From Ruegeria sp. A3M17 (GTDB lineage Bacteria > Pseudomonadota > Alphaproteobacteria > Rhodobacterales > Rhodobacteraceae): DNA of 64,000 bases. Numbering within the stretch: the first letter of the stretch is position 1; the number at the start of each line of letters is the position of its first letter. The stretch lies in NCBI RefSeq assembly GCF_003318255.1, contig NZ_QOCF01000031.1, positions 178,206 to 242,205 of the forward strand, written 5' to 3'. The position numbers and the translations under genes were made by a program. The notes under the pieces are model-generated. The model saw only the letters and a list, made by a program, of their open reading frames with translations, was not told the origin of the DNA and ran no database searches. Positions 36,999 through 46,941 of the stretch are shown piece by piece.

Positions 36999-37787
36999 AT
37001 GCATCAGGACCATGAATTGACCTTTGCAACAGCCGTCGCCAGCCACCGACAGGCTGCGCTGTCAAATGCAGAAGAGACCGCGCACGAATACTATCAGGCC
37101 TCACTACTCAGTGCGATAATGCAGGGGGTCTATGACGGTACCCTTTCTATCGGTGAGCTGCTTGAACACGGTGATTTTGGTTTGGGTACTTTCAACGCCC
37201 TGGACGGTGAGATGATCGTTCTGGATGGCGTCGCCTATCGTCTGGACGGCGAAGGGAAGGCTAACGTAGCAAGCGACACGGATTTGACCCCCTACGCCGC
37301 AGTCATCAAGTTCCGTCCTACTGATGCCTTGGATCTAACTAACGATGTCAGCAAACAGGCATTTGAAGCGCAATTGGATGCCAGAGCTGCGGAAAGAAAC
37401 CTGTTCTACGCAGTGTGCTTTACGGGCCGGATAAAGCACATCAAATTTCGAAACGTTCTGCGGCAAGACCGTCCCTACAAGCCATTGCTTGAAGTCGTAA
37501 AATCGCAGGCTGAGTTTGAACTGCACGACGTGGACGGCATTATTCTTGGGTTTCGCTGTCCGGACTACGCTGTGGGGATTGGAGTTCCCGGCTATCACCT
37601 CCACTTTATTTCCAGTGATCGGAAGACTGGCGGGCATGTCCTAGACTATACCTTGGCCAGTGGACGGATCGAAATCGACCACACATCGTCACTGCATTTG
37701 GAATTGCCGGAAACACCCGCGTTTTCCGAAGCGAACCTGACTGCCGGTGCCTCGGAAGACAGCATTCAAAAGGCTGAAGGCAACTAA
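36999..37787 (+). CDS. budA: alpha-acetolactate decarboxylase
   Basis: A 262-residue Zn enzyme that turns acetolactate into acetoin. Zn-binding histidines are seen in 'GYHLHFISSDRKTGGH'; the conserved 'HGDFGLGTFNALDGEM' and 'FRCPDY' motifs are present. Starts ATG 36999 or GTG 36984; no strong ribosome binding site. It is encoded alone, opposite the Deg and rplQ genes, without acetolactate synthase nearby; it may have a catabolic or overflow role, or control of branched-chain amino acid supply. Confidence 0.9.
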   Translation: MHQDHELTFATAVASHRQAALSNAEETAHEYYQASLLSAIMQGVYDGTLSIGELLEHGDFGLGTFNALDGEMIVLDGVAYRLDGEGKANVASDTDLTPYAAVIKFRPTDALDLTNDVSKQAFEAQLDARAAERNLFYAVCFTGRIKHIKFRNVLRQDRPYKPLLEVVKSQAEFELHDVDGIILGFRCPDYAVGIGVPGYHLHFISSDRKTGGHVLDYTLASGRIEIDHTSSLHLELPETPAFSEANLTAGASEDSIQKAEGN

Positions 37788-37815
37788 GAGCCTTGTCACC
37801 AGACCTGGTCTTCTA

Positions 37816-37850
37816 ACAAAAAGCCCCCGCGTCCGAAACGCGGGGGTTTG
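37816..37850 (-). terminator. terminator of the rplQ (alpha) operon
   Basis: CCCCCGCG (37824-37831) and CGCGGGGG (37839-37846) form a strong stem; minus-strand RNA ends in a T-run. It lies between convergent budA and rplQ and can serve both. Confidence 0.9.
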
Positions 37851-37871
37851 AATTCAGAAAGCCGGGCTTTC

Positions 37872-38294
37872 TTATTCTTCGTCTGCGACCTCTTCGGCGG
37901 CAACGCGGGCTTTGTCAGCCGCGCCCTTGGCATCCAGATCACGATCAACGAATTCGATGATCGCCATCGGTGCCATGTCGCCATAGCGGAAGCCAGCTTT
38001 CAGGATGCGGACGTATCCGCCCTGACGCTCGGCGTAGCGGGGGCCCAGGATTTCGAACAGCTTTGCGACGTCCTTGTCTTCTTTCAGCTGCGATGCGGCC
38101 TGACGGCGGGCGTGCAGGTCGCCGCGCTTGCCCAGAGTGACCAGCTTTTCGATGATCGGGCGCAGTTCTTTTGCCTTGGGCAGAGTTGTTTTGATCTGCT
38201 CATGTTCGATGAGCGAGCCAGCCATGTTTGCAAACAGAGCCTTACGGTGCTCATGAGTACGGTTCAGGCGGCGGTAACCACGTGCGTGACGCAT
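37872..38294 (-). CDS. rplQ: 50S ribosomal protein L17
   Basis: A 140-residue L17 with the family start '[19 protein letters not shown]' and an alpha-proteobacterial acidic C-terminal tail (ends [10 protein letters not shown]). Large-subunit component. Last gene of the alpha operon, 118 bases after rpoA, followed by a terminator. Confidence 0.98.
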   Translation of the reverse strand: MRHARGYRRLNRTHEHRKALFANMAGSLIEHEQIKTTLPKAKELRPIIEKLVTLGKRGDLHARRQAASQLKEDKDVAKLFEILGPRYAERQGGYVRILKAGFRYGDMAPMAIIEFVDRDLDAKGAADKARVAAEEVADEE

Positions 38295-38412
38295 TTTCTA
38301 GTTCCTTCTTCAGCGTTTTGCTTTGTCTGGCCGGCGATGCGTGTCACCGGCTCTCCTTGGGGCGGAAGTGCCCATTTTGTCCCCGGAAACCCGGGCATTT
38401 GGGAAGACGCGC

Positions 38413-39429
38413 TTAGAACGCGTCTTCGAATTTCTTTGCCAGATCTTCGATGTTGTCAGGCGGCCAGTCCTCGACATCCATACCGAGGTGCAGACCCATA
38501 CCGGATAGCACTTCCTTGATCTCGTTCAGCGACTTGCGGCCGAAGTTCGGGGTGCGCAGCATCTCGGCTTCGGTCTTCTGGATCAGGTCGCCGATGTAAA
38601 CGATGTTGTCGTTCTTCAGGCAGTTTGCCGAACGGACCGACAGTTCCAACTCGTCCACTTTCTTCAGCAGCAGCGGGTTGAACTCCAGACCATCGTCTTC
38701 GTCCTGGCGACCAGCCGCTTCGGGCTCGTCGAAATTGACGAAGATCGACAGCTGATCCTGCAGGATGCGTGCGGCAAAGGCCAGCGCGTCTTCCGGCGTG
38801 ATCGAACCATCGGTTTCGATCTTCAGGGTCAGCTTGTCATAGTCCAGAACCTGACCTTCACGGGTCGGCTGAACGTCATAGGCAACCTTTTTGACCGGCG
38901 AATAGATCGCGTCGATCGGGATCAGGCCGATAGGTGCATCTTCCGGCTTGTTCTTCTCAGCCGAAACATAGCCCTTACCGGTGTTGACGGTCAGTTCCAT
39001 AAACAGGTCAGCGCCATCGTCCAGGTGGCAGATGACGTGATCGCGGTTCAGAACCTCGATACCAGCGCTTTCGCTGATGTCACCTGCGGTGACGACTGCT
39101 GGGCCTTTGGCATTGATCGACAGGCGCTTGGGTCCTTCGACTTCCATGCGCAAGGCAACCTGCTTGAGGTTCAGGATGATGTCGGTGACGTCTTCACGAA
39201 CACCGGCAACGCTCGAGAACTCGTGCAATACGTTGTCGATCTGGACGCTTGTGATGGCCGCACCTTGCAGCGAGCTCATCAGAACGCGACGCAGCGCGTT
39301 GCCCAAGGTCAGACCAAAGCCACGCTCCAGCGGTTCAGCAACCAAGGTTGCCTGACGCGCAGGGTCGTTACCCGGCTTGCCTTCCAGCTGTGTCGGCTTG
39401 ATCAATTCAGCCCAATTCTTATGGATCAT
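38413..39429 (-). CDS. rpoA: RNA polymerase subunit alpha
   Basis: A 338-residue alpha subunit: N-terminal dimerisation domain (about 1-235) starting [14 protein letters not shown], flexible linker, and C-terminal domain (about 250-320) with helix-hairpin-helix '[16 protein letters not shown]' that contacts promoter DNA. Start set at ATG 39429, the normal family start; the frame extends to 39468. Confidence 0.98.
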   Translation of the reverse strand: MIHKNWAELIKPTQLEGKPGNDPARQATLVAEPLERGFGLTLGNALRRVLMSSLQGAAITSVQIDNVLHEFSSVAGVREDVTDIILNLKQVALRMEVEGPKRLSINAKGPAVVTAGDISESAGIEVLNRDHVICHLDDGADLFMELTVNTGKGYVSAEKNKPEDAPIGLIPIDAIYSPVKKVAYDVQPTREGQVLDYDKLTLKIETDGSITPEDALAFAARILQDQLSIFVNFDEPEAAGRQDEDDGLEFNPLLLKKVDELELSVRSANCLKNDNIVYIGDLIQKTEAEMLRTPNFGRKSLNEIKEVLSGMGLHLGMDVEDWPPDNIEDLAKKFEDAF

Positions 39430-39543
39430 GTAATCCCTCCATTCCTGTCCGCGCCCCATGACCAACAAGGTGCAGACGCCCGAGGTTCAAAATGACGTGC
39501 TGGGGCCGTGCGAAAACACAGCCCCAGCTCAATTCAAAATCGC

Positions 39544-39933
39544 TTAGACGCGGCGGCGCTTCGGCGGGCGGCAACCGTTGTGAGCAATCGGTGTCACGTC
39601 ACGGATCGACGTGATGTTGAAGCCCACAGCAGCCAGCGCGCGCAGAGCCGATTCACGACCCGAACCGGGGCCCTGTACTTCGACTTCCAGCGTCTTGACA
39701 CCGTGATCCTGCGCCTTCTTGCCTGCATCTTCTGCAGCCATCTGAGCGGCGTAAGGTGTCGATTTACGCGACCCTTTGAAACCCATGGTCCCGGCCGAAG
39801 ACCATGCAATGGCGTTGCCTTGCACGTCCGAGATCAGGATCTTGGTGTTGTTGAAGGTCGAATTCACATGGGCGACGCCCGATGCGATATTCTTGCGCTC
39901 TTTTTTCTTGGTACGAGTCTTTTCGCGTGCCAT
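39544..39933 (-). CDS. rpsK: 30S ribosomal protein S11
   Basis: A 129-residue S11 with '[18 protein letters not shown]' and the terminal '[15 protein letters not shown]'. Small-subunit platform protein. Lies between rpsM (15 bases upstream) and rpoA in the alpha operon. Confidence 0.98.
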   Translation of the reverse strand: MAREKTRTKKKERKNIASGVAHVNSTFNNTKILISDVQGNAIAWSSAGTMGFKGSRKSTPYAAQMAAEDAGKKAQDHGVKTLEVEVQGPGSGRESALRALAAVGFNITSIRDVTPIAHNGCRPPKRRRV

Positions 39934-39947
39934 CAGTCAGACCCTCC

Positions 39948-40316
39948 TTATTTCTTCTTACCAGCAATAGCCTTTGCGGGGCCTTTGCGGGTACGAGCAT
40001 TGGTATGGGTACGCTGACCGCGAACGGGCAGGTTACGACGGTGACGCAGACCGCGGTAGCAGCCCAGGTCCATCAGGCGCTTGACGTTCATCTGAACTTC
40101 GCGGCGCAGGTCACCTTCAACGGTGAAGTTTGCGTCGATATGTTCGCGGATGGCCAGAACTTCGGCGTCGGACAGTTCATTAACGCGACGGGTCGCGTCG
40201 ATGCCTACGGCTTCGCAGATTGCTTTGGCCGAGGTGTTTCCGATACCGGTGATATATGTGAGGGCGATAGGTACCCGCTTTGCAGTCGGGATGTTTACGC
40301 CGGCAATACGTGCCAC
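39948..40316 (-). CDS. rpsM: 30S ribosomal protein S13
   Basis: A 122-residue S13 beginning [20 protein letters not shown], with '[26 protein letters not shown]' features. Head of the small subunit. A 201-base gap without a gene separates it from adk; there is no rpmJ between, as is usual in this group. Confidence 0.98.
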   Translation of the reverse strand: MARIAGVNIPTAKRVPIALTYITGIGNTSAKAICEAVGIDATRRVNELSDAEVLAIREHIDANFTVEGDLRREVQMNVKRLMDLGCYRGLRHRRNLPVRGQRTHTNARTRKGPAKAIAGKKK

Positions 40317-40517
40317 GTGTCACTTTCCTTTTTTGTTGCGGTTCCGTAGCTCCGGAACCTTTTTTCACAACACTCGATCTTGGCAGTGACGCCAGAGGAT
40401 CCAGTATTATTCGAGGTGGTCGGGGCATCCGGAACGAATCCCGCATGCGGTCGTGATTCCCGTTAGGGATGGGGGTCGATATGGGCTTTTCCCGCTCAGG
40501 TCAAGGGCAGAAATGGA

Positions 40518-41186
40518 TCAGCCGTTCCCGACGTCGACGCCACCATCCAAAACCTGCGAAATCTCGTTTTGAACGGCGTCAATTTCACCCAGGCCGTCAA
40601 CCCAGGACAGGTTGCCCTTGGCATAGTAATAGCCGATCAGCATCGAGGTCTTTTTGTAGTACTCCATCAGACGGGTCTTGAGGCTTTCCTCATTATCATC
40701 TGCGCGGCGTTTGAAGTCGTTTTCCTTGCCACAGTTGGAGCATTTTCCGTCCGCCGGGATCGGCTTGGTGATGTCATTGTAGACCTCGCCGCAGCCACCA
40801 CAGGTCGAGCGTGCGGTGATCCGTTCAACCAGCGCGTCGTCGTTGACTTCCATCGCGATAACCGCATCCAGCGTTTCGCCGGTGCTGTTCAGCAGATCTC
40901 CCAATGCGTCAGCCTGTGCCAGCGTACGCGGGAAGCCATCGAAGATGAAACCGCCCTTTGCACCCTGTTCCAGCTTTTCACGGATCAGGCCGATGACGAT
41001 CTCGTCGGTTACCAGCTCACCCTTGGCCATCACGTCAGCCACGCGGTTGCCCATTTCGGTTCCGCTGTCTTTGGCTTCTCGTAGCATGTCACCGGTGCTC
41101 AGTTGCACCATGCCGCGCGTTTCTACCAGGTGACGCGCTTGCGTTCCTTTGCCCGCACCTGGCGGGCCCAACAAAATGATGTTCAT
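40518..41186 (-). CDS. adk: adenylate kinase
   Basis: A 222-residue kinase (2 ADP to ATP + AMP): P-loop [11 protein letters not shown] at 7-17, 'FPRTLAQA', and a long lid with a four-cysteine zinc site (CGGC...CSNC, about residues 129-155). The zinc lid is typical of many bacteria. Overlaps secY by four bases (ATGA). Confidence 0.97.
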   Translation of the reverse strand: MNIILLGPPGAGKGTQARHLVETRGMVQLSTGDMLREAKDSGTEMGNRVADVMAKGELVTDEIVIGLIREKLEQGAKGGFIFDGFPRTLAQADALGDLLNSTGETLDAVIAMEVNDDALVERITARSTCGGCGEVYNDITKPIPADGKCSNCGKENDFKRRADDNEESLKTRLMEYYKKTSMLIGYYYAKGNLSWVDGLGEIDAVQNEISQVLDGGVDVGNG

Positions 41187-42547
41187 CGACGAGCGGGTCC
41201 CTTCCTGCCGCGTTTCTTGCTTTTACCGCGCAGCTGGGACTTTTCGATAAGCCCTTCGTATTGATGCGCCAGCAAATGGCTCTGGACTTGCTGGATCGTG
41301 TCCATGGTCACAGAGACGATAATCAGAACCGAGGTGCCGCCGAAGTAGAACGGGATGGCGAATTGGTTCCGCAGAATTTCAGGCAGCAAACATACCAGCG
41401 CCAGATAGGCCGAACCCAGAACCAGCACGCGGTTGACCACGTATTCAAGATACTCGGCTGTTTTCTTACCGGGGCGAATGCCGGGCACAAAACCGTTCTG
41501 CTTTTTCAGGTTGTCCGCAACATCATCCGGTTTGAACGAGACGTTGAAGGTGTAGAAATAGGCGAAGAACACGATCATCGACGCAAAGAACAGCAGATAC
41601 AGCGGCTGACCGGGGCCAAAGTTGGCCAGCAGCCAAGACATGACCGGCCCGTTTGTGGCACCCGACGAGAAGGTCGAGATCGTTACCGGCAGCAACAGCA
41701 ACGAGCTGGCAAAAATCGCAGGGATAACGCCCGCCGGGTTCACTTTGACCGGCAGGTGGCTGGAGCCGCCCTCGTACACTTTCATACCGGCCTGACGGCG
41801 CGGGTATTGAATGTGGATCTTGCGCAGCGCGCGCTCCATGAACACCACGAAGGTAATGACCACGATAACCATGACGATCACACCGATGATCACGGCGGGG
41901 CTGATTGCACCCGAGCGACCCGACGCAAAGAACTGCGCCAGAGCGGCCGGAACCTCGGCAATGATGCCGACGAAGATGATCAGAGAGATACCGTTGCCGA
42001 TACCGCGCGCGGTGATCTGTTCACCCAGCCACATCAGGAACATCGTACCGCCAACCAGAGTGATCATGGTCGACATGCGGAAGAAAAGCCCAGGATCGGT
42101 GGCCAGATCGCCCGATTCCAGCGAAACCGCCAGACCATAGGCCTGCACGGTGGCCAGGGCCACGGTGCCGAAACGGGTGTACTGGTTGATTTTCTTGCGC
42201 CCCTGCTCGCCCTCTTTCTTAAGCTGTTCGAGCGCGGGAACCATGGATGTCAGCAGTTGCACGATGATCGAGGCTGAAATGTAAGGCATGATGCCGAGGG
42301 CAAAGATACCCATCCGCCCCAGCGCCCCGCCGGTGAACATCGAAACCATGCCGCCGATGCCCTGCCCCGCTTGTTCCATGAACTCGCGCAGTGCTTGTCC
42401 GTCAATCCCCGGCACCGGAATAAAGGTGCCCAGACGATAGACGATCAGCAATGCAAGCGTGAACAGGATGCGGTTGCGCAGATCGGTGGCTTTACCAAGG
42501 GCAGACCAGCTTGTGTTGGCTGCCATTTGTTCTGCTGCTGATACCAT
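41183..42547 (-). CDS. secY: protein translocase subunit SecY
   Basis: A 454-residue SecY with ten predicted helices, the plug region after helix 1 ('[17 protein letters not shown]') and conserved cytoplasmic loops. Channel of the Sec translocon. Start at ATG 42547 behind AGAGAG; an internal ATG at 42526 is possible. Lies in the usual rplO-secY-adk order. Confidence 0.97.
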   Translation of the reverse strand: MVSAAEQMAANTSWSALGKATDLRNRILFTLALLIVYRLGTFIPVPGIDGQALREFMEQAGQGIGGMVSMFTGGALGRMGIFALGIMPYISASIIVQLLTSMVPALEQLKKEGEQGRKKINQYTRFGTVALATVQAYGLAVSLESGDLATDPGLFFRMSTMITLVGGTMFLMWLGEQITARGIGNGISLIIFVGIIAEVPAALAQFFASGRSGAISPAVIIGVIVMVIVVITFVVFMERALRKIHIQYPRRQAGMKVYEGGSSHLPVKVNPAGVIPAIFASSLLLLPVTISTFSSGATNGPVMSWLLANFGPGQPLYLLFFASMIVFFAYFYTFNVSFKPDDVADNLKKQNGFVPGIRPGKKTAEYLEYVVNRVLVLGSAYLALVCLLPEILRNQFAIPFYFGGTSVLIIVSVTMDTIQQVQSHLLAHQYEGLIEKSQLRGKSKKRGRKGPARR

Positions 42548-42656
42548 AAATCGGTCTCTCTTATGAAAACACCGCCCGGAACCGTTTTCCGGCTCGGGCG
42601 GCGTCTTGGAAAACTCTGAGGACTATGTAAGCGGGTCTTGGCCCGCTCACAAGCGC

Positions 42657-43130
42657 TTACTCTGCCGCAGCAGCTTTTGTGACCGTAAGTGAGCCGCCCG
42701 CTTTCTCAACTGCTTCAACAGCAGCCTTCGAAGCACCGGTAACTTCCAGGTTCAATTTGGCGCTGATTTCGCCTTTGGCCAGAACGCGGATACCGTCCAG
42801 CTTGCGACGAACCAGACCGGAGGCAACCAGTGCATCCTCGGTGATCGCAGCTTTGGCGTCCAGTTTGCCGGCGTCGACGAATTTCTGGATCAGGCCCAGG
42901 TTGATAACGGCGAATGCCTTGCGGTTTGGCTTGTTGAAGCCACGCTTGGGCAGACGCTGATACAAAGGCATCTGGCCGCCTTCATAACCATTGATGGCCA
43001 CACCCGAACGGGATTTCTGGCCTTTGATACCACGACCACCCATTTTACCTTTGCCGGAACCCGGACCACGGCCAACGCGGGTGCGTTTCGGTGTGGCGCC
43101 AGGATTGTCGCGCAATTCGTTCAGTTTCAT
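42657..43130 (-). CDS. rplO: 50S ribosomal protein L15
   Basis: A 157-residue L15 with the glycine-rich N-terminus '[19 protein letters not shown]' and conserved '[18 protein letters not shown]'. A TTAGGAG site precedes the ATG. It is separated from rpmD by about 3 kb of non-ribosomal genes and seems to have its own promoter upstream. Confidence 0.98.
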   Translation of the reverse strand: MKLNELRDNPGATPKRTRVGRGPGSGKGKMGGRGIKGQKSRSGVAINGYEGGQMPLYQRLPKRGFNKPNRKAFAVINLGLIQKFVDAGKLDAKAAITEDALVASGLVRRKLDGIRVLAKGEISAKLNLEVTGASKAAVEAVEKAGGSLTVTKAAAAE

Positions 43131-43225
43131 TTCGCTTCTCCTAAGCCGGAAATGACCCCGAAGCGTGATGGGTCAGACACGGCATTTCTTGGTTTTGATT
43201 CTCGTGGACAGACTGCCACCGGAGC

Positions 43226-43254
43226 CCGATACAGCTTTGCGCGCCAGTATGCAA
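43226..43254 (-). promoter_or_regulatory. probable rplO-secY-adk promoter
   Basis: On the minus strand TTGCAT (43254-43249) and TATCGG (43231-43226) lie 17 bases apart, about 96 bases before the rplO start. Because the spc operon is interrupted upstream, a promoter is needed here. Confidence 0.5.
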
Positions 43255-43268
43255 GTTTTGTTGTCCGT

Positions 43269-44111
43269 CTATTGCGCCGCGACTTTATCGCCATGCGGAG
43301 TAATGGGCGCTTCTTGTGGGTCAATCTCGTGTTTTGCAAGCAGTTTTCCCACTAGGCTGTCTGGATTTGGGATCCCACCATATTTGTTGGCGAGGATGGA
43401 CCGCATCCGGCGACCGTAGAAATGGATTGAGACCGTGTCTTCTTTTATGAACCGGGACAGATCCACGCCCGGACGAGCCAAAGCCCTCCGCCGCGTAAAG
43501 TTTAATGGGTAAAAGACGTGTTCGGGCAGCGCAAAGCGAACTTCCTTAGACTTGTTGAGCGCCCACGTTATGGCCTTAGGCCCCCAAACGCCCCAATATG
43601 TTTCCGGTATATTGACGGGTTCGCCCGCATCCTGCGCCGCTTGCAGTGGCCGCATGATCCGTTTGGGCAACCATGGAGGGATACGGAAAGGGTCACTTGT
43701 GTATTCATTCAACAAACCGAGCGTTTCGCTATCCGCTGGCAGACCCAAAACCCCGATTGCGACCTCGCCTTCGAGATACCCATAGTAGTGTCCGTTCAGC
43801 GTGGAAAACGGCTTGACGCAATAGGCGTCCGTATCCGCCCAAATCAGCCCCGGCTCTTTCGCCAGCATGCGATACCGAAACTTGTCCGAGTGCGGCGCTG
43901 GACTGCCTGTCCGACCATGCGTAACGAATTCACTATCCGGCAGGATTTCCCTCGCGTCACGGCAATCTACACCGTCCGGAATCATTGTGACATTTCCGTA
44001 GGTATAAAGGCGAACCGCTTGACCGGCGTCCAGAAAGGACTTGATGCACAGTTGCTCCAGAAAACTCAGCGGGCCATCGACCCATAGCATCCCGATCTGT
44101 TGGTCTTGCAC
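43269..44111 (-). CDS. glycosyltransferase with DXD motif (GT32/Gb3-synthase-like)
   Basis: A 280-residue protein resembling sugar-binding-region DXD glycosyltransferases: 'MLWVDGPLSFLEQLCIKSFLDAG' start, 'HSDKFRYRMLAKEPGLIWADTDAYCVKPF' with the DTD nucleotide-sugar/Mn2+ motif near residues 93-95, and 'NYTW'-like C-terminal features. It probably adds a sugar to a surface glycan or capsule. GTG at 44111 is the start; ATG at 44090 is an alternative. It is inserted between rpmD and rplO, 138 bases before rplO and upstream of the presumed rplO promoter. Confidence 0.72.
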   Translation of the reverse strand: MQDQQIGMLWVDGPLSFLEQLCIKSFLDAGQAVRLYTYGNVTMIPDGVDCRDAREILPDSEFVTHGRTGSPAPHSDKFRYRMLAKEPGLIWADTDAYCVKPFSTLNGHYYGYLEGEVAIGVLGLPADSETLGLLNEYTSDPFRIPPWLPKRIMRPLQAAQDAGEPVNIPETYWGVWGPKAITWALNKSKEVRFALPEHVFYPLNFTRRRALARPGVDLSRFIKEDTVSIHFYGRRMRSILANKYGGIPNPDSLVGKLLAKHEIDPQEAPITPHGDKVAAQ

Positions 44112-44244
44112 GTCGCCCGGCCTTATTTCGTTTAGACTGATGCGGCCTTTTGCGGCGGCCTTACTCGGACATGACGGATTTCAGACCCACTCGCAATAGC
44201 TACGATCTGGTTTTCGAGAAGTTGTGTCATGCGCATCACCGCAA

Positions 44245-44271
44245 CCAAAAAAGGCGCCAAATTGGCGCCTT
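44245..44271 (-). terminator. terminator after the DUF1127 gene
   Basis: AAGGCGCC and GGCGCCTT pair around AAATT, followed on the minus strand by six T. It separates the DUF1127 gene from the glycosyltransferase gene. Confidence 0.85.
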
Positions 44272-44297
44272 GGGTTCGGGTTGTTCTTAACTATTGC

Positions 44298-44513
44298 TTA
44301 CGAGCAATATGCGTGCTCGCGGGCGATGTCCGCGATATCGCAGCGGCGGATTCCGATGTCGTCCAATTCACGATTGGTCAGGCGCTGAAGCTCGCCGTAG
44401 GTACGGTTATACTCGTTCGCACGGGCACGGTTCTCTTTCACGCGCTCAATCAGGTTTGCGAAACGGGCGCTCAGGTTGAAGCCGCCATGGGTCAGTGTTG
44501 CTGTGTGTGCCAT
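44298..44513 (-). CDS. DUF1127 small protein
   Basis: A 71-residue protein with the DUF1127 C-terminal motif (about 40-62, 'ELQRLTNRELDDIGIRRCDI'). Such proteins act as Arg-rich regulators or in phosphate and stress physiology in alphaproteobacteria. AAGGAAAAG sits upstream of the ATG, and a terminator follows directly, so it is a one-gene unit inside the ribosomal cluster. Confidence 0.85.
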   Translation of the reverse strand: MAHTATLTHGGFNLSARFANLIERVKENRARANEYNRTYGELQRLTNRELDDIGIRRCDIADIAREHAYCS

Positions 44514-44723
44514 ATTTCTTTTCCTTTCTCTGACCGGGGCGAATTCCCCGGAAACTGTTTACGTTCCTTGTTCGGACAGGGTTGAGATAGGTCCAAGCGA
44601 TATCGCTAACAACCGAAGTTTGGGTCTAGCCGCTATGCATGTATTGAATAGCTAGGCAGCAGGTCGCGCAGCTTGAAAAGATTGCATAGGATTGAGCGAC
44701 AGCTGCGGTCAATGCCTGAGCAA

Positions 44724-45170
44724 CTACTGTCCCGCACCTCTTCTGCGGGCAGTCATCGCCCGACCGTCGCGTATACTCAGCCCCATCAAAGTGAGATTGG
44801 TGGCACCAGCGAGCAGCTCAACGACCTGCACAGCGTAGAAACTGATGTCAAAGGACCCAGCGCTCGCTTTCGCGTTCAGGAAGATTGCAGCAGGAACAAG
44901 GATCAACAGGCCGTTCATCGCGATGATCGGCATTCGTTTCTTCTTGGCAAGCGTCGGGGCATCTTTGCGACGGCGCCCAAGGGTCATTCCCGATGCACCC
45001 ACGATCACCATCGCAGGCACAAGGACAAACAGCCCGCTGACGATCAGGGACTTTACGGCCGCGACAGTCGCATGGGTTGAAAACAATTCGCTGTACAAAG
45101 TGGATGTCCAGAAAACGAATATTGTCAGGAATCCTATTACACCGGCGATGGGGTGGATTACTCTTAACAT
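44724..45170 (-). CDS. four-helix membrane protein of unknown function
   Basis: A 148-residue protein with four predicted helices (about 3-24, 36-62, 82-100, 108-130) and a basic loop (GRRRKDAPTLAKKKR) in between. The family is not recognised. It follows the monooxygenase-like gene by 21 bases on the same strand and both lie downstream of the MarR operators, so it is likely controlled by MarR and acts with the monooxygenase-like protein. Confidence 0.6.
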   Translation of the reverse strand: MLRVIHPIAGVIGFLTIFVFWTSTLYSELFSTHATVAAVKSLIVSGLFVLVPAMVIVGASGMTLGRRRKDAPTLAKKKRMPIIAMNGLLILVPAAIFLNAKASAGSFDISFYAVQVVELLAGATNLTLMGLSIRDGRAMTARRRGAGQ

Positions 45171-45191
45171 GCGGCTACTCCGGTTTTGGCA

Positions 45192-45560
45192 TCAGGCGAC
45201 GCAGTGGTTTTCGACTGTGAGCTTTCTTAGAAGATGTGGACGCGCCACGACGCTTTCGGGATAGTCTGCAATTCGACGCTGAAACTCTGGGTGGGTGAAG
45301 GCGTCGCGAAAGCTTTTGACGTCCTGCCAGATCGCGTAGTTCACGAAGGTCGTACTGCCGGCGATCCCCTGATGAAGCTGGGTCGAGATATATCCCGACT
45401 GGGACTTCATGAAGTCCGCATCATGTGCCCAGGCCTTCAACAGCGCCTCTTGGTCTTTTGCGTCCACCATAAACACGTTGATCAGCACCACAGGGCCTTC
45501 CTCGGCCTGCATCTGATCAGCCAGTGTGACGACTTTATCAATCTCTTCGATATGAGCCAT
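45192..45560 (-). CDS. antibiotic biosynthesis monooxygenase-like protein
   Basis: A 122-residue protein with the dimeric ferredoxin-like fold signature of the ABM family ('VVLINVFMVDAKDQEALLKAWAHDADFMK', 'GYISTQLHQG', 'FVNYAIWQDVKSF'). ABM proteins oxidise small aromatics or bind haem; the substrate is unknown. AAAGGAA precedes its ATG. It is divergent from MarR, with two operators between. Confidence 0.78.
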   Translation of the reverse strand: MAHIEEIDKVVTLADQMQAEEGPVVLINVFMVDAKDQEALLKAWAHDADFMKSQSGYISTQLHQGIAGSTTFVNYAIWQDVKSFRDAFTHPEFQRRIADYPESVVARPHLLRKLTVENHCVA

Positions 45561-45584
45561 TTCGATTCCTTTCCATTCATTTAT

Positions 45585-45618
45585 ATAGCATACTATATAT
45601 TATTGCATAGCTTGCTAT
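45585..45618. promoter_or_regulatory. two tandem inverted-repeat operators (MarR)
   Basis: ATAGCATACTAT (45585-45596) and ATAGCTTGCTAT (45607-45618) are two palindrome-like sites with a common ATAGC-n2-GCTAT-type core, centres 22 bases apart (two helical turns). They occupy the 77-base space between the divergent marR and monooxygenase-like genes, next to both starts. Confidence 0.7.
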
Positions 45619-45637
45619 TCAAGTGTAAATCTCAAGC

Positions 45638-46069
45638 ATGGATTTCGAAAAAGAGAACTCGGCCGGATATCTGGTCAATCACATGGCGCGATTGTTCGCG
45701 AAAGAGCTGCAGCACCACATTGCGCCTTTGGGCATCGTTGTTGGACAGTTCCCAGTCTTGCTGGAGCTTTGGCTCAAAGACGGGGTCACCCAAAAGGATC
45801 TGCTGGCCAGAATTGACGTCGAACAAGCGACTTTGGCCAACACGCTCAACCGTATGGAGCGCGACGGCTTGATCAAAAGAACGAAAAACCCCGCTGACGC
45901 CAGGGCCCAGTTGATCTGGTTAACCGAAAAGGCCGCCGCACTTAGAAACAGCGCCTATGAGTCGGCCCAGAACGTGAATTCCCAAGCCTTGCAAGTTCTG
46001 ACTGAGCCTGAGCGGGCGCAGTTCATGGACTATATGCGGCGGGTAATAAGCGGAATACGTTCAAGTTGA
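45638..46069 (+). CDS. MarR-family transcriptional regulator
   Basis: A 143-residue winged-helix regulator with the MarR DNA-binding signature (about 50-105, 'KDLLARIDVEQATLANTLNRMERDGLIKRTKNPADARAQ' split over the wing). It is a cytosolic dimer that probably represses itself and the divergent monooxygenase/membrane genes via two upstream operators, with a small aromatic ligand as inducer (inference). Transcribed against the ribosomal cluster. Confidence 0.9.
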   Translation: MDFEKENSAGYLVNHMARLFAKELQHHIAPLGIVVGQFPVLLELWLKDGVTQKDLLARIDVEQATLANTLNRMERDGLIKRTKNPADARAQLIWLTEKAAALRNSAYESAQNVNSQALQVLTEPERAQFMDYMRRVISGIRSS

Positions 46070-46113
46070 ACTAAAACCACATCAGGTGAGGCCACAGCCA
46101 ACACTGCCTTTAA

Positions 46114-46148
46114 ACAAAAAAACGCCCCCGAACTGATCGGAGGCGTTT
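46114..46148 (-). terminator. terminator after rpmD
   Basis: AAACGCC(T/C)CCGA arms (46120-46131 and 46137-46148) flank a short loop; minus-strand RNA ends in seven T. It ends the upstream half of the spc operon before the inserted genes. Confidence 0.88.
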
Positions 46149-46170
46149 CTAGCTCTTAAAAGCAAGGCGC

Positions 46171-46359
46171 TTAGTCGCGCTCTTCGATGATCTCAACCAG
46201 ATGCGGGATCTTGTTGACCATGCCGCGGACCGAGGGAGTATCCTCAAGCTCGCGGGTTTTGTGCATCTTGTTCAGGCCCAGGCCGATCAGAGTCGCGCGC
46301 TGTTCAGCGGGGCGGCGGATCGGGGAACCGATTTGCTTGACGACGATGGTTTTTGCCAT
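46171..46359 (-). CDS. rpmD: 50S ribosomal protein L30
   Basis: A 62-residue L30 ('[14 protein letters not shown]', '[21 protein letters not shown]'). Last ribosomal gene before the insertion; a terminator follows. 12 bases after rpsE. Confidence 0.97.
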   Translation of the reverse strand: MAKTIVVKQIGSPIRRPAEQRATLIGLGLNKMHKTRELEDTPSVRGMVNKIPHLVEIIEERD

Positions 46360-46371
46360 GGGTCGCTCTCC

Positions 46372-46941
46372 TTATGCTTCTGCTTCAGCAGCAGCTGGTG
46401 CTTCGTCCCGCTTGGGCAGGATGTCAGCAACCTTTTTGCCACGACGCTGGGCAACCGAACGCGGGCTCTGCTCTTTCTGCAGGCCGTTGATGGTGGCGCG
46501 GATCATGTTGTACGGGTTCTGCGAGCCCAGCGACTTGGACACAACGTCCTTTACGCCCAGCATTTCGAACACGGCACGCATCGGACCACCGGCGATGATA
46601 CCGGTACCTTCAGGTGCGCTGCGCATAACCACTTTACCGGCGCCGTGACGGCCTTCGATGTCGTGGTGCAGGGTACGACCTTCGCGCAGTTGCACACGGA
46701 TCATCTGACGCTTGGCTTGTTCGGTCGCTTTGCGGATGGCTTCAGGTACTTCTTTCGCTTTACCTTTGCCAAAGCCGACGCGGCCTTTCTGATCGCCTAC
46801 GACCACCAGAGCGGCGAAGCCAAAGCGCTTACCACCTTTTACGGTTTTCGATACGCGGTTGATCGCAACCAGACGATCTGCGAATTCCGGAGTTTCGTCG
46901 CGGTCACGTCCACGGCCCCGGCGGTTATCACGTTCTGCCAT
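46372..46941 (-). CDS. rpsE: 30S ribosomal protein S5
   Basis: A 189-residue S5 with '[16 protein letters not shown]' and '[14 protein letters not shown]'. Start set at the ATG at 46941 ([16 protein letters not shown]), preceded by AAAGGGATGCC; the open frame reaches 47013. 115 bases separate it from rplR. Confidence 0.97.
   Translation of the reverse strand: MAERDNRRGRGRDRDETPEFADRLVAINRVSKTVKGGKRFGFAALVVVGDQKGRVGFGKGKAKEVPEAIRKATEQAKRQMIRVQLREGRTLHHDIEGRHGAGKVVMRSAPEGTGIIAGGPMRAVFEMLGVKDVVSKSLGSQNPYNMIRATINGLQKEQSPRSVAQRRGKKVADILPKRDEAPAAAEAEA

Noticed and set aside
40317..40517. Missing rpmJ between adk and rpsM
   Set aside because: No L36-like frame is present, but rpmJ is normally encoded elsewhere in this group, so its absence is not unusual.
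44160..44240. Possible rpmD or DUF1127 tail copy in the rpmD-rplO gap
   Set aside because: By eye no significant match to the 3' end of rpmD, rplO or the DUF1127 gene; the tail-copy pattern is not supported at this insertion.
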